The notes under the pieces are model-generated. The model was not told where the DNA came from, ran no database searches, and saw only the letters and a list, made by a program, of their open reading frames with translations. DNA of 48,126 nucleotides, taken from NCBI GenBank assembly GCA_028824715.1, contig JAPPCV010000130.1, positions 1 through 48,126 on the forward strand, in the 5' to 3' direction. Position numbers and translations under genes: made by a program. Shown one piece after another: positions 6,768 through 16,633 of this stretch. Source of the DNA: Boseongicola sp. (GTDB taxonomy: Bacteria; Pseudomonadota; Alphaproteobacteria; Rhodobacterales; Rhodobacteraceae). Position 1 is the stretch's first letter, and each line of letters starts with the position of its first letter.

Positions 6768-8966
6768 CTAAGCGGCTCTCCGGACCGACCCGAAACGCCC
6801 ATAGAATCCTTCGCCGGACTTCGCCAGTTCGGACAGGAGGGAAGGCTGCGCGAAGCGCGCACCGAACCGGGCTTCGAGCTCGGCGCAGGTTTCCATCGCT
6901 CGTCCGGCCCCGGTCATGTCGAGCCAGGAGAACGGACCGCCGGACCAGGGCGCGAATCCCCACCCCAGGATCGCGCCGACATCCCCTTCGCGAATGTCGC
7001 TCAGAACACCCTCCTCAAGCGCACGCACTGCTTCCAGCGCCTGCACCAACATCATCCTGTTCTGCACCTCCTCCAGCGGAGGGACGCCCGCGCCCCCGAA
7101 CCTCTCTCGCAATCCTTCCCAAAGGCCCGTGCGCTTGCCAGCCGCGTCATACGCATAGAAGCCCGCGCCGGCCTTGCGGCCCAGCCGCTCCTGGCCGGCC
7201 ATCCAGAACAGGACCTCGTCAACGGCCTCGTCAGGATAGGTGTCCCCCATCGCGGCGCGGGTGGCCTTGGCAATCTTCACGCCCAGATCGATCGAGGTCT
7301 CGTCGACGAGCTGCAGGGGGCCGAGCGGGAACCCAAGCAGCTTCGCCGCGTTCTCGACCAACGCCGGCTCCACCCCTTCGCCAACCATGCGCAGGCCTTC
7401 GTTGATATAGGGAATGATGCAGCGATTTGCATAGAAGAATCGCGCATCGTTCACGACAATCGGCGTCTTCCGAATCTGACGCACATAGTCCAGCGCCTTG
7501 GCAACGGCCCGATCACCCGTCCTGGCACCCTTGATGATCTCGACAAGGAGCATCCGGTCGACCGGGCTGAAAAAGTGAATGCCTATGAACTGCTCCGGCC
7601 GAACGCTTGCCCGAGCCAGGTCGGTGATCGGCAAGGTCGAGGTGTTCGTGGCAAAAATGCAGTCGTCTCCCGCGATTTTCTCGACACTCCTCGTGATGTC
7701 CGCCTTCACGCCCGGATCCTCGAACACGGCCTCCACGATCAGGTCACAGCCGTCCAGAGCGTCGAGATCGGCGGTGGCCAGAATCCTTCCCAGAACCTCT
7801 GCCTTCCCCTCTTCGGTCACGCGCCGGCGAGCGATGCCTTTGTCCAGGATTTCCTCGGAATGTGCCTTGCCGCTCTCGGCCGTGGCAAGATCGCGATCCA
7901 CCAGGACCACATCCACGCCTGCCTTGGCACTGACATGGGCGATGCCCGCTCCCATCATGCCCGCTCCCAGAACGCCGACCTTCCTGACCCTTTGATCACT
8001 GGCGTCCGGCCTGCGCGCACCTTTCTCCAAGGCCTCCTTGCTGATGAACAGGGACCGGATCATCGCGCTGGACGTTGGGTTCATCAGGATGTTCGTGAAG
8101 TGCCGCGCCTCGATCCTGAGTGCCGTGTCGAACGGCACCAGCGCGCCCTCGTAGACAGCGGACAACAGCGCCTTCGCGGCCGGATAGACGCCCTTCGTCT
8201 TTCCGTTGATCATTGCGCTTGCGCCGACAAAGGTCATGAAGCCCTGGGGGTGGTAAGGCGCTCCGCCAGGCATCTTGAAACCCTTCTGGTCCCAAGGCTT
8301 GACCAAATCCGCGTCCCGCGCGTTCAAGACCCATTCGCTGGCTCGCGCGAGTAGTTCGTCCGACGCCACGACTTCGTCGACCAGTTGAGCAGCCTTTGCC
8401 TTGCGCGGCTCAAGCAGCTTGCCTTCGAGAAGCACCGGCGAAGCCGCCATCGCACCAACCATGCGAGAATAGCGCGTCGTGCCACCCGCGCCGGGGAAGA
8501 GGCCTACCCGGATTTCCGGGAGCCCGATGCGGCCATTCGGTGTGTCCGCCATGAACCGGCGGTGGCACGCCAAGGCAATCTCCGTGCCAATGCCGGCGCA
8601 CAGCCCGGGAATCGCGCAGGCGACGGGCTTGCCGCCCTTGTTCGTCTTTGGGTCCATTCCCGCGCGTTCGATGTTTCGCAGGATCCGGTGACCCTCCATG
8701 ATGAACTCGAAGAGCATGGGTGCAGGGTCCTCGCCCGCCGCGTCGCGGATCGAAGCCAGCACGTTCAGGTCCATCCCGCCAGCAAAGCTCTCCTTTCCCG
8801 AGGTGATGACGATTCCTTTCACGTCATCATCGGACAGCGCCTGACCGACCTGGCTGTCCAGCGCCTCGAACGCCTCGCGGGTCATGACATTCATTGACTT
8901 CCCGGGCACGTCCCAGGTGATGACGGCAACCCCGCCGTCGTGGATCTCGTAAGCAAAGTCAGTCAT
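6768..8966 (-). CDS. fadJ: Fatty-acid oxidation multifunctional protein (enoyl-CoA hydratase / 3-hydroxyacyl-CoA dehydrogenase)
   Basis: The 732-residue protein carries out hydration of enoyl-CoA and NAD-dependent oxidation of 3-hydroxyacyl-CoA. The N-terminal crotonase domain has the oxyanion-hole segment ESFAGGMDLN. Both catalytic glutamates are visible, in CAGIGTEIALACHRR and GLPEIRVGLFPGAGGT. A Rossmann domain starts near residue 325 with KVGVLGAGMMGAGIAH, followed by HFFSPVDRMLLVEII, which carries the dehydrogenase His. Two C-terminal dehydrogenase repeats complete the FadB/FadJ architecture. It ends the minus-strand group acyl-CoA dehydrogenase, GST, thiolase, fadJ, with 52 bp after thiolase. 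I use fadJ because the partner thiolase is upstream, but fadB would be equally fair. Confidence 0.93.
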   Translation of the reverse strand: MTDFAYEIHDGGVAVITWDVPGKSMNVMTREAFEALDSQVGQALSDDDVKGIVITSGKESFAGGMDLNVLASIRDAAGEDPAPMLFEFIMEGHRILRNIERAGMDPKTNKGGKPVACAIPGLCAGIGTEIALACHRRFMADTPNGRIGLPEIRVGLFPGAGGTTRYSRMVGAMAASPVLLEGKLLEPRKAKAAQLVDEVVASDELLARASEWVLNARDADLVKPWDQKGFKMPGGAPYHPQGFMTFVGASAMINGKTKGVYPAAKALLSAVYEGALVPFDTALRIEARHFTNILMNPTSSAMIRSLFISKEALEKGARRPDASDQRVRKVGVLGAGMMGAGIAHVSAKAGVDVVLVDRDLATAESGKAHSEEILDKGIARRRVTEEGKAEVLGRILATADLDALDGCDLIVEAVFEDPGVKADITRSVEKIAGDDCIFATNTSTLPITDLARASVRPEQFIGIHFFSPVDRMLLVEIIKGARTGDRAVAKALDYVRQIRKTPIVVNDARFFYANRCIIPYINEGLRMVGEGVEPALVENAAKLLGFPLGPLQLVDETSIDLGVKIAKATRAAMGDTYPDEAVDEVLFWMAGQERLGRKAGAGFYAYDAAGKRTGLWEGLRERFGGAGVPPLEEVQNRMMLVQALEAVRALEEGVLSDIREGDVGAILGWGFAPWSGGPFSWLDMTGAGRAMETCAELEARFGARFAQPSLLSELAKSGEGFYGRFGSVRRAA

Positions 8967-9018
8967 GGCTGGATCTCTACCCGGGCTTTCCGTTCACGAG
9001 CGCACGCAGTTTCCGCAC

Positions 9019-10230
9019 TTACACGCGCTCCAGAATCGTGGCCGCGCCCATGCCGCTTGCCACGCAGATCGCGGCAAGGCCGGTTTCCTTGTCCTGGCGT
9101 TCCAATTCATCAAGAAGCGTTCCGATGATGATGGCGCCGGAAGCACCAAGAGGATGCCCCATTGCGATTGCGCCGCCATTGACGTTCAGGACGCCGTGGT
9201 CGACGTCAAACGCCTGCATGAAGCGCAGAACGACCGAGGAGAACGCCTCGTTGACCTCGAAGAGGTCAATGTCGCCGACATTCATTCCGCTGTCAGCCAG
9301 GACCATTTCCGTGGCCGGCACCGGCCCCGTCAGCATTATTGTCGGATCGGTGCCGATCTTCGCGGTGGCCCGGACCCGCGCTCTTGGCGTCAGGCCGTTT
9401 GCCTCGCCAAACTCCTTGGAACCGACCAGCGTCGCCGCGGCGCCATCGACAATTCCGCTTGAGTTCCCGGCATGATGCACATGGTTGATCCTCTCGAGAT
9501 GCGGGTACTTCATCAACGCGACAGCATCGAAGCCGGGCATGACTTCGCCCTGATCCCTGAAGGAGGGATCAAGTGCGCCCAGCGCCTGCATGTCCGTGTC
9601 AGGACGCATGTGCTCGTCACGGTCCAGAATCGGCAGGCCGTTCTGATCGCTGATGGGGACAATTGACTTCTCGAACCGGGCCTCGTCCCAGGCCCGAGCC
9701 GCCCGCCGCTGGCTTTCGACCGCATAGGCATCCGCATCGGCGCGGCTGAACCCGTACTCGGTCGCGATGATGTCCGCGGAAATGCCCTGCGGCACAAAAT
9801 ACGTCTTCATGGCAACGCTGGGGTCAACGGCTATCGCCGCGCCGTCGCTGCCCATGGGCACACGGCTCATGCATTCAACGCCGCCTGCGATATAGGCTTC
9901 GCCCGCGCCTCCCTTCACCTGGTTTGCCGCGAGGTTGACGGCCTCCATGCCACTCGCGCAGAACCGGTTGATGGAGAGGCCCGGAACCCGCTCGTCAAGG
10001 TCGGATGCCAGGACGGCGGTCCGCGCCAGACACCCGCCCTGCTCCTTGACCTGGGTCGCGTTGCCCCAGATCACGTCCTCCACAAATTTGCCGTCCAGGC
10101 CATTCCGTCGCTTCATGGCGTTGAGCAGGTCCGCCGAAAGCTTGACCGGCGTGACCTCGTGCAGGCTGCCTGCGCTCCGTCCCTTGCCGCGGGGTGAACG
10201 AATCGCGTCGTAGATGTAGGCTTCGCCCAT
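9019..10230 (-). CDS. fadA: Acetyl-CoA C-acyltransferase (thiolase)
   Basis: This thiolase cleaves 3-ketoacyl-CoA to acetyl-CoA and a shortened acyl-CoA in beta-oxidation. Translation from MGEAYIYDAIRSP gives 403 residues with the acyl-enzyme Cys91 in NRFCASG. The GGAIAMGHPLGASGA loop carries the catalytic His, and the second Cys is in CVASGMGAA near the C-terminus. An in-frame start six codons earlier exists, but GAAAGG lies about 10 nt before ATG 10230 and the shorter N-terminus matches the family. The GST gene ends 14 bp upstream. Pairing with fadJ indicates the trifunctional oxidation complex. Confidence 0.93.
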   Translation of the reverse strand: MGEAYIYDAIRSPRGKGRSAGSLHEVTPVKLSADLLNAMKRRNGLDGKFVEDVIWGNATQVKEQGGCLARTAVLASDLDERVPGLSINRFCASGMEAVNLAANQVKGGAGEAYIAGGVECMSRVPMGSDGAAIAVDPSVAMKTYFVPQGISADIIATEYGFSRADADAYAVESQRRAARAWDEARFEKSIVPISDQNGLPILDRDEHMRPDTDMQALGALDPSFRDQGEVMPGFDAVALMKYPHLERINHVHHAGNSSGIVDGAAATLVGSKEFGEANGLTPRARVRATAKIGTDPTIMLTGPVPATEMVLADSGMNVGDIDLFEVNEAFSSVVLRFMQAFDVDHGVLNVNGGAIAMGHPLGASGAIIIGTLLDELERQDKETGLAAICVASGMGAATILERV

Positions 10231-10244
10231 GGTCGTGCCCTTTC

Positions 10245-10886
10245 TCACGCTGTCTTGGCCGGATAGGCCCGCTGCATGAGGTCATACGGGTGCTTCCAGC
10301 CGTCAAGCGCCTCGATCCGCTTCAGCCAGGCATCAATGGCCGGCCAGTCCTTGCGCTCAAAGCCGAACGGTTCCTCGTAGAAGAGATAGCTGCAGCAGGT
10401 CAGATCCGCATTCGTGACATCTTGCCCGACGATCCACTCGCGCAACTCAAGATGGCCTTCAAGGACACGGAGCGCCGCCGTCAACCTTCCCTGGAGCCAC
10501 GCGATCACGGGCTCGGGCCGCTTGTCTGGCGGCAGGAAGTTCCTGAGAAACCGCGTCACGCCGGCCTGGCTCGACAGCTTGTGATTGTCCCAAAGCACCC
10601 AACGGAGTATCTCGCGTCGGCCTTCCGGAGACTGACCGCCAAAAAGCCCGGTTCTTTCCGAAAGATAGTCCTGTATCACGCCGGACTGGGTCAGGCGCAC
10701 ATCGCCATCGACCAGCACGGGCGCTTCGCCCATGACGTTCAAGTCATGACGATAGCTCTCGCTGCGCGACGCGCCGTTGAAGAAGTCCACGAAAACCGGT
10801 TCCCAGTCGAGCGGTCCGAGTTCCAGCGCAAGCGCGGCCTTGTATGAGTGTCCGCTTTCGCCGAAACAGTGCAGCTTGATCGTCAT
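10245..10886 (-). CDS. Glutathione S-transferase family protein
   Basis: The 213-residue protein has a thioredoxin-fold N-terminal domain (MTIKLHCFGESGHSYKAALAL). The GEAPVLVDGDVRLTQSGVIQDYL segment contains the cis-Pro and glutathione-contacting SGVI region. An all-helical C-terminal domain follows with the GQDVTNADLTCCSYL capping motif. GGAGGGCGA precedes the ATG. It lies inside the beta-oxidation operon, 11 bp after the acyl-CoA dehydrogenase and 14 bp before thiolase, so a detoxifying or CoA-thioester-related role is plausible but unproven. Confidence 0.88.
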   Translation of the reverse strand: MTIKLHCFGESGHSYKAALALELGPLDWEPVFVDFFNGASRSESYRHDLNVMGEAPVLVDGDVRLTQSGVIQDYLSERTGLFGGQSPEGRREILRWVLWDNHKLSSQAGVTRFLRNFLPPDKRPEPVIAWLQGRLTAALRVLEGHLELREWIVGQDVTNADLTCCSYLFYEEPFGFERKDWPAIDAWLKRIEALDGWKHPYDLMQRAYPAKTA

Positions 10887-10897
10887 TCGCCCTCCTA

Positions 10898-12676
10898 TCA
10901 GAAACTCTCGGCACCAAGACCCATTACGGAATCCGCGCCGCTGGTGATCCGCGCCAGATGCAGGCCTGTCGCCGGCAGTTGTCGAGACATGTAGTAGCGT
11001 CCGGTCATGATTTTCGTCTCGTAGTATTCGGCGTCTTCTGCCCCAAGCTCAAGCGCTTCCATCGACGCCCGTGCCATGCGCGCCCACATGAAGCCCAGGG
11101 ACACGTGGCCGAACAGGTGCATGAAGTCGTAGGATCCTGCCAGTGCGTGCAGCGGGTTCTTCGAGCCCTCCTGCAGGAAATACATGCCAGCCGCCTGCAA
11201 GTCCTTCGAAGCGGCTTTCAGCGGGTCGAGAAAACCGGCCTTCAGCGCCTCGTTCCCCTCGCTCTCCCTTATGAACCCCTTCACCAGTTCGAAGAATGAC
11301 ATGATCGCCTTGCCACCCTTCGCAGGAAGCTTCCGGCCCACGAGGTCCAGCGACTGGATGCCGTTGGTTCCCTCGTAGATCATGGCGATGCGCGCGTCCC
11401 GCACGAATTGCTCGATTCCGGCCTCTCTCGTGAAACCTGAGCCGCCCAGTGCCTGCTGTGCCAGCACGCAAGCCTCGAAGCCCTTGTCGGTCAGGAATCC
11501 CTTCATGACCGGAATCAGCAGGGAGACCATCGCCTCGGCCTCCTCATCGCCCTTCCTGCGGGCCCGGTCGATCATCTCCGCACCCCAGAATGCCAGGGCG
11601 CGTGCGCCTTCGATGAAGGACTTCTGATCGAGCAGGTTGCGGCGCACGTCCGGGTGGACAATGACCGGATCGGCCGGACCGTCCGGGTTCTTCGCCCCTG
11701 TCACGTCCCGGCCCTGCAGCCGCTCCCGGGCGAACACGACTGCGTTCTGGTAGGCGATCTCGGCCTGCGCGTAGCCCTGAAGCGCCACCGAGAGCCTTGC
11801 CTCGTTCATCATCGTGAACATGGCCCGCATGCCCTTGTGCATCTCGCCCACAAGCCATCCTGTAGCGCCGTCGTAGTTCATGACGCAGGTCGCGTTGCCG
11901 TGGATGCCCATTTTTTCTTCCAGTCCGCCGCAGGAAAGCCGGTTCCGCTCGCCGAGCGAGCCATCCTCGTTGGGAAGGAACTTCGGAACGACGAAGAGCG
12001 AAATCCCCTTGATCCCCTCCGGACCGTCGGGAATGCGTGCAAGCACGAGGTGAACGATGTTCTCGACCAGGTCGTGCTCGCCGCCGGAAATCCAGATCTT
12101 CTGGCCCGAGATCCTGTAGCTGCCGTCATCCTGCGGTTCCGCCTTGGTGCGAATGAGTCCGAGGTCGGTCCCGCAATGCGGCTCCGTCAGGTTCATCGTT
12201 CCCGACCAGCGCCCTTCATGCATCGAGGGAACGTAGGTGGCCTTTTGCTCGTCCGAGCCGTGGGCCGCCAATGTCAGCGCGGCGCCCTGCACCAGCCCCG
12301 CATACATTTGGAAGGCCATGTTCGCGGACGAGAAGAACTCGCCGACCGCCGTGTTCAGGAGATAGGGCATGCCCTGTCCGCCAAGCTCCGGGTCGGCGGC
12401 AAGCCCCATCCAGCCACCATTCGCCATTTCGTCCCAGGCCGTCTTGAACCCGTCCGGTGTGCGCACGACGCCGTTTTCGAGCGAGCAGCCTTGCATGTCC
12501 CCGACGACGTTCAACGGCTGCAATACGTTTGCGGCAATCTTTCCGGCCTCTTCCAGGACCGCCGCAGTGAAGCTTCGATCTAGGTCCTTGTAACCAGGAA
12601 TGTCGCTCTCGCTGACCTTGAACAGGTCATGAAGCAGGAATTGCTGGTCTTTGACGGGAGGTGTGTAAGCTGGCAT
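10898..12676 (-). CDS. Acyl-CoA dehydrogenase, FAD-dependent (592 residues)
   Basis: This enzyme catalyses the first beta-oxidation step, FAD-dependent desaturation of acyl-CoA. Translation from [13 protein letters not shown] is chosen because GGAGG lies 9 nt upstream of ATG 12676. The longer frame adds 22 residues unlike the family. Recognisable parts are the N-terminal helical segment, [14 protein letters not shown] and [10 protein letters not shown] in the middle beta domain, and [18 protein letters not shown] with the catalytic Glu near residue 430. A C-terminal extension is typical of the long acyl-CoA dehydrogenases paired with fadA/fadJ in alphaproteobacteria. It is the first gene of the minus-strand fad group and faces the thioesterase operon. 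Confidence 0.92.
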   Translation of the reverse strand: MPAYTPPVKDQQFLLHDLFKVSESDIPGYKDLDRSFTAAVLEEAGKIAANVLQPLNVVGDMQGCSLENGVVRTPDGFKTAWDEMANGGWMGLAADPELGGQGMPYLLNTAVGEFFSSANMAFQMYAGLVQGAALTLAAHGSDEQKATYVPSMHEGRWSGTMNLTEPHCGTDLGLIRTKAEPQDDGSYRISGQKIWISGGEHDLVENIVHLVLARIPDGPEGIKGISLFVVPKFLPNEDGSLGERNRLSCGGLEEKMGIHGNATCVMNYDGATGWLVGEMHKGMRAMFTMMNEARLSVALQGYAQAEIAYQNAVVFARERLQGRDVTGAKNPDGPADPVIVHPDVRRNLLDQKSFIEGARALAFWGAEMIDRARRKGDEEAEAMVSLLIPVMKGFLTDKGFEACVLAQQALGGSGFTREAGIEQFVRDARIAMIYEGTNGIQSLDLVGRKLPAKGGKAIMSFFELVKGFIRESEGNEALKAGFLDPLKAASKDLQAAGMYFLQEGSKNPLHALAGSYDFMHLFGHVSLGFMWARMARASMEALELGAEDAEYYETKIMTGRYYMSRQLPATGLHLARITSGADSVMGLGAESF

Positions 12677-12977
12677 GCTGATGTCGCCTCCGGCATGTTG
12701 TTCGGCCACCTTGGCGTAACGGCAATTGCCGTGCAACGCCACAATTCTGTTGGCGCGCCGACAGGCATGGCACCGCCACTCTTGCCGGCATCGTTCCAGT
12801 CATTTGGTGACGCGGAGTTCACGGAACAAGACCCGGGCCATCCGTCCATTCAGGCAAGTGCCGGGATTGGGCAAGGAAGACTCTCGCCGCCGGCAGTTCA
12901 AGCATCTCCGCGAACGCCGGATCAATCGGCTTGCCGAACGCGAACAAACGGACGAAAACCCGTGCAGGAGGCCACTC
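12677..12977. other. Divergent intergenic region between fad genes and thioesterase operon
   Basis: This roughly 300-bp region must contain the promoters for the two diverging operons. A perfect 10-bp palindrome, GGCAATTGCC (12721-12730), lies 45 bp upstream of the acyl-CoA dehydrogenase start and could be an operator. No regulator gene is adjacent, and I find no convincing promoter consensus. Open frames on the plus strand here only extend the thioesterase frame upstream. Confidence 0.4.
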
Positions 12978-13406
12978 ATGCCTGACAAGGTCGGAATCCG
13001 GGGAGCGGGGAAGCGTCGGTTCATCGACGAGCTGCCCTTTTGCCGGGCCATGAACATGGTCCTCGAGGAAGTGGGCGAAGGCACCGCGGTCGTCTCGATG
13101 CCATGGAATGACCGGCTCGTGGGAGACCCGGTCACGGGAGTCGCGCACGGCGGAGCCGTTTCCTCCTTGCTGGACACCTGCGGCGGCGTGGCCGTTCTCT
13201 CTCATCCTGCCAAGCCGTCAACCACCGCAACGCTGAATTTCCGCATCGACTACATGCGGCCCGCAACGCCGGGTCAAACGATTACGGCTCACGCAACCTG
13301 CTTTCACTTGACCCGAACCGTCGCCTTCGTTCGCACCTTGGCGACCGACGAGGACAAGGCCAATCCCGTTGCCACGGCAACGGGCGCTTTCGTGGTGCAA
13401 GCATGA
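12978..13406 (+). CDS. PaaI-type hotdog thioesterase 1
   Basis: The 142-residue reading starts at ATG 12978, with GCAGGAGG 7 nt upstream. The 84 extra upstream codons of the open frame are arginine-rich and not conserved. The hotdog fold is seen in PFCRAMNMVLEEVGEGTAVV, then the active-site loop GVAHGGAVSSLLDTCGGVAV, with the HGG and Asp common in PaaI thioesterases. The strand NFRIDYMRPA and the C-terminal TATGAFVV follow. It probably hydrolyses acyl- or aryl-CoA thioesters, and the substrate is unknown. The stop overlaps the next gene start as ATGA. Confidence 0.87.
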   Translation: MPDKVGIRGAGKRRFIDELPFCRAMNMVLEEVGEGTAVVSMPWNDRLVGDPVTGVAHGGAVSSLLDTCGGVAVLSHPAKPSTTATLNFRIDYMRPATPGQTITAHATCFHLTRTVAFVRTLATDEDKANPVATATGAFVVQA

Positions 13407-13915
13407 ACCAGAAACGCCCCGAACCGGTCCAGATCGTGAAGCAGCGGCGCGACGCCGCGCTGCGCGCGCTCGTGGCCGGCATTCCATTCGTCCAGTTTCT
13501 CGGAATCGCGTTCGAACGCCACGGCGACGAGCTGACGGCCGTGCTCAAGTTCGACGACATGCAGATCGGCAACCCAGAGCTTCCCGCGCTGCATGGCGGC
13601 GTGACGGCTGCCTTTCTGGAGACCGCAGCATTGGTCGAGCTTGGCTGGCAGAACCTCTGGCACGAGATTGAGAGCGGCAGGCTGGATGCCGAATCGCTGA
13701 ATCCCGCCACGCTGCCGCGCATGCCAAAGACGATCGACATAACCGTCGACTACCTTCGATCGGGACTGCCCCGGGACGCCTATGCGCGGGCTCGCGTCAA
13801 CCGGTCGGGCCGTCGCTATGCGAGTGTCAGGGTAGAGGCCTGGCAGGACAATCGCATGCGGCCGATGGCGCAGGCGACGGGACATTTCCTGATGCCCTCG
13901 CCCTCCCCTGAATGA
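13403..13915 (+). CDS. PaaI-type hotdog thioesterase 2
   Basis: This 170-residue protein is a second hotdog-fold thioesterase directly coupled to the first by an ATGA overlap. The loop PALHGGVTAAFLETAALVEL gives the HGG and the Glu typical of the family, and the later strand ITVDYLRSGLPRDAYARARV completes the fold. The two thioesterases differ strongly in sequence, so they are not a recent duplication. They may form a heteromer or act on different CoA thioesters from the neighbouring fatty-acid operon. The stop again overlaps the downstream MATE gene. Confidence 0.86.
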   Translation: MNQKRPEPVQIVKQRRDAALRALVAGIPFVQFLGIAFERHGDELTAVLKFDDMQIGNPELPALHGGVTAAFLETAALVELGWQNLWHEIESGRLDAESLNPATLPRMPKTIDITVDYLRSGLPRDAYARARVNRSGRRYASVRVEAWQDNRMRPMAQATGHFLMPSPSPE

Positions 13916-15228
13916 CGGTCTCGACCCCGCGCGGGATCACGCATCGCCGTGTCCTTGGAATAGCCCTGCCGATTCTGCTCGCCAATGCCACGGTGCCGAT
14001 TCTCGGTGTCGTGGACACTGGCGTCGTTGGGCAATTGGGGGATCCGGTGCCGATCGGGGCTGTCGCGATCGGGGCCAACATCCTGACAGCGATCTACTGG
14101 ATCTTCGGCTTTCTCCGCATGGGAACCACCGGCTTGACAAGCCAGGCGCTCGGTGCCGGCGACCGGGGAGAGGCGGACGCGCTCCTGTCGCGCGCCATGG
14201 TTGTCGGGGTGGGCGGCGGCCTGGCGCTGATCCTTCTGCAGTGGCCGATCTTTCAGGGCGGATTCCTGATTTCGCCAGCGTCGCCCGCCGTGGAGGAAGG
14301 CGCAAGCACGTACATGTCCGTGCGCATCTGGTCGGCCCCTGCGGCCATCGCCCTGTACGGAATCAACGGCTGGCTCATTGGATCCGAGAGAACCCGTGCA
14401 GTTCTGGCGCTGCAAGTCTGGATGAATGGCCTGAACATCGTGCTCGACGTGGCATTCGTGCTTGGCTTCGGTTGGGGCGTTGCCGGTGTCGCCTTCGCCA
14501 CATTCCTTGCCGAATGGAGCGGGCTGGCGCTGGGACTCTGGTTTTGCAGGGATGCGATCCAGCGACCGTTCTGGAACGACTGGCCCCGAATCCTCGCGCG
14601 CGCGCGGCTGTTCAGGATGGCGGTGATCCATCGGGACATCCTGTTGAGATCCCTGTTTGTCGAGTCCATCTTCGTCTCTTTCCTGTTCTTCGGGGCCAGG
14701 TTCGGAGATGTCCCGCTCGCCGCCAACCAGATACTCCTGCTGTTCGTGCACTTGACGGCCCACACGCTTGACGGATTCGCGATTGCGGCCGAGACGCTGG
14801 TGGGCAATGCAGTGGGAGCACGAGACCGGGCCCGCCTTCGGAAGGGCGCCGTTTTGGCAAGCTCCTGGGGCGCTGGCGTCATGGTGGTCTTTTCGGTGGC
14901 GGTCTGGGCCTTCGGACCCTGGGTCATCGAGCTGATGACCACTTCGGACGAGGTTCGCCGGGCGGCCAAGGCGCTCCTCCCATGGATGATTGCGGCGCCG
15001 GTATTGGGAATCGCGGCCTGGATGCTCGACGGAATATTCGTTGGCGCCACGCGAACGGTCGACATGCGAAACATGACGGCGGTTTCGACCGCGATCTATT
15101 TCGTTGCGGTGTGGGCCCTCTCCGGCTACGGCAACGACGGCCTCTGGATGGCGCTCCTGATTTCCCTTGTCGCAAGGGGTGTCACGCTCGGCATCAGGTA
15201 TCCCGCGCTCGAACGTGCCGGAGGCTGA
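13912..15228 (+). CDS. MATE family efflux transporter (DinF-like)
   Basis: The 438-residue membrane protein is of normal MATE length with about twelve hydrophobic segments. ILLANATVPILGVVDTGVVGQLG is the conserved first helix with the Asp used in cation coupling, and GFLRMGTTGLTSQALGAGDRGEA follows near residues 62-85. The DinF subgroup is suggested by the overall pattern. It presumably exports an organic compound in exchange for protons or sodium. Its ATG overlaps the thioesterase stop, making it the third member of a tightly coupled operon. Thioesterase plus exporter suggests disposal of an acid released from CoA, which is inference only. Confidence 0.9.
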   Translation: MTVSTPRGITHRRVLGIALPILLANATVPILGVVDTGVVGQLGDPVPIGAVAIGANILTAIYWIFGFLRMGTTGLTSQALGAGDRGEADALLSRAMVVGVGGGLALILLQWPIFQGGFLISPASPAVEEGASTYMSVRIWSAPAAIALYGINGWLIGSERTRAVLALQVWMNGLNIVLDVAFVLGFGWGVAGVAFATFLAEWSGLALGLWFCRDAIQRPFWNDWPRILARARLFRMAVIHRDILLRSLFVESIFVSFLFFGARFGDVPLAANQILLLFVHLTAHTLDGFAIAAETLVGNAVGARDRARLRKGAVLASSWGAGVMVVFSVAVWAFGPWVIELMTTSDEVRRAAKALLPWMIAAPVLGIAAWMLDGIFVGATRTVDMRNMTAVSTAIYFVAVWALSGYGNDGLWMALLISLVARGVTLGIRYPALERAGG

Positions 15229-15248
15229 CCCCGCCCGTGCATGCCGGA

Positions 15249-16295
15249 CTATTCGTGCAGCCAGTCCGCCACTTGGATGCCCCTGGCCTCGGCAACGGAC
15301 GCAAACCCGTCGTGAACCAGCATCTCGTCAACGCCCCGCGCGATCCGCGATGCGAGCGACATCCCGAAATAGGTCATCGCCGTATAGAGCTGAACCGCGA
15401 TCGCGCCAGCCTTGATCTTTGCGTAGGCATCGCCGGCCGATGCCACGCCCCCCACGCCGACAAGCGGCATCTCGCCGCCGGTCTCGTGGTACAGCCGTGC
15501 CAGAACTCGTGTCGAACGCGCAAAGAGCGGACGTCCCGAGAGGCCGCCGCCATTCACTTTCCTCCAGTCCGTCAACCCGTCACGCGACAAGGTCGTGTTG
15601 GTTGCGACAATTGCGGCAACGCCGCTCTCCATGGCAGTCCTTGCGATGGAGCCAACTTGCTCATCCGAGAGATCCGGCGCAATCTTGAGAAACACGGGCA
15701 GATCGCCGCTTTCCGCCATGACCCCTTCGAGAAGCGCCGTCAAAGCATGTTCGCCTTGGAGATCCCGAAGGTTCTCGGTGTTGGGCGACGACACGTTGAT
15801 GGTCACGAAGTCAACGCATTTCCGGGCGGCACGCATTGCATGCGCATAGTCGGCGGCACGATCATCACTGTCCCGGTTTGCACCGACATTGATCCCGACA
15901 GGAACGCCATCAGGGCGCGCAGCCAGCCGGTCGATGATTGCCTCCAGGCCGTCATTGTTGAATCCGAGGCGGTTTATCACCGCTCGATCCTTCCGAAGGC
16001 GGAACAGTCTCGGACGCGGATTGCCCGATTGCGGACGTGGTGTCGCGGTCCCGACCTCCAGGAACCCGAATCCTGTGCGCATGAGAGGGCCGACGGCCCT
16101 CGCGTTCTTGTCGAAACCGGCAGCCAGACCAACGGGATTCGGCAGGTGCAGTCCTGCGATGTCCACGCCCAGATGGGGCGATCTCACAGGACCCGGCAAC
16201 GGCGCGAACGGAGTGTGTAGCGCCCGAAGCGCAAGGCTATGGGCAAATTCGGGGTCAACCCGGCTCAGGACCGCCAGTGCCGCGTTCTCAATCAA
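15249..16295 (-). CDS. pyrD: Dihydroorotate dehydrogenase (quinone), class 2
   Basis: PyrD oxidises dihydroorotate to orotate in pyrimidine synthesis, passing electrons to membrane quinone through FMN. The 348-residue protein has the N-terminal amphipathic segment typical of class 2 ([19 protein letters not shown]). It also has [14 protein letters not shown], the [14 protein letters not shown] loop with the catalytic Ser, and FMN-phosphate motifs late in the chain. The start is TTG at 16293-16295, overlapping the DUF952 stop as TTGA. This alignment with other class 2 N-termini supports the unusual start codon. The gene is convergent with the MATE gene, 20 bp away. Confidence 0.92.
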   Translation of the reverse strand: MIENAALAVLSRVDPEFAHSLALRALHTPFAPLPGPVRSPHLGVDIAGLHLPNPVGLAAGFDKNARAVGPLMRTGFGFLEVGTATPRPQSGNPRPRLFRLRKDRAVINRLGFNNDGLEAIIDRLAARPDGVPVGINVGANRDSDDRAADYAHAMRAARKCVDFVTINVSSPNTENLRDLQGEHALTALLEGVMAESGDLPVFLKIAPDLSDEQVGSIARTAMESGVAAIVATNTTLSRDGLTDWRKVNGGGLSGRPLFARSTRVLARLYHETGGEMPLVGVGGVASAGDAYAKIKAGAIAVQLYTAMTYFGMSLASRIARGVDEMLVHDGFASVAEARGIQVADWLHE

Positions 16296-16633
16296 TCCAA
16301 ACTGCCCTCGAACATGTGTTGCCCGTCTGCAATGGGAAGTTCTCGCGCGAATTTCACGTCTTCGAACCGGAGATCACGGTACAGATGCGGGAAAAGTGCA
16401 CCGTCCCTTGACGGCTCCCACTTGAGTGATTCTGCCAATGGACCGGCATCGACGCACACGAGCATCAGCCCGTCCTCGCCGGCAAAGTGCCTTGAAGCCG
16501 TTTCCTCGACCTGCGCGCCGGTCGAGAAATGGACAAAGCCGTCCCTTATGTCATCCGGCGATCCGGCCGTGCGCCCGGCCGCCTCGAATGCCTCGAACTC
16601 TTCTGCGCGAAATATCTTGTAGACGAGTGTCAT
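16292..16633 (-). CDS. DUF952 domain protein (113 residues)
   Basis: Translation from [17 protein letters not shown] gives a protein matching the DUF952 family: [25 protein letters not shown] near residues 28-52, [28 protein letters not shown] and a final short segment. The biochemical function of this family is not established. GAGGGGTCC precedes ATG 16633. The same frame is open for another 107 codons upstream, but that part has no family resemblance. Overlap with the pyrD start and this gene order are common in alphaproteobacteria, so coupling to pyrD is likely. Confidence 0.86.
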   Translation of the reverse strand: MTLVYKIFRAEEFEAFEAAGRTAGSPDDIRDGFVHFSTGAQVEETASRHFAGEDGLMLVCVDAGPLAESLKWEPSRDGALFPHLYRDLRFEDVKFARELPIADGQHMFEGSLD

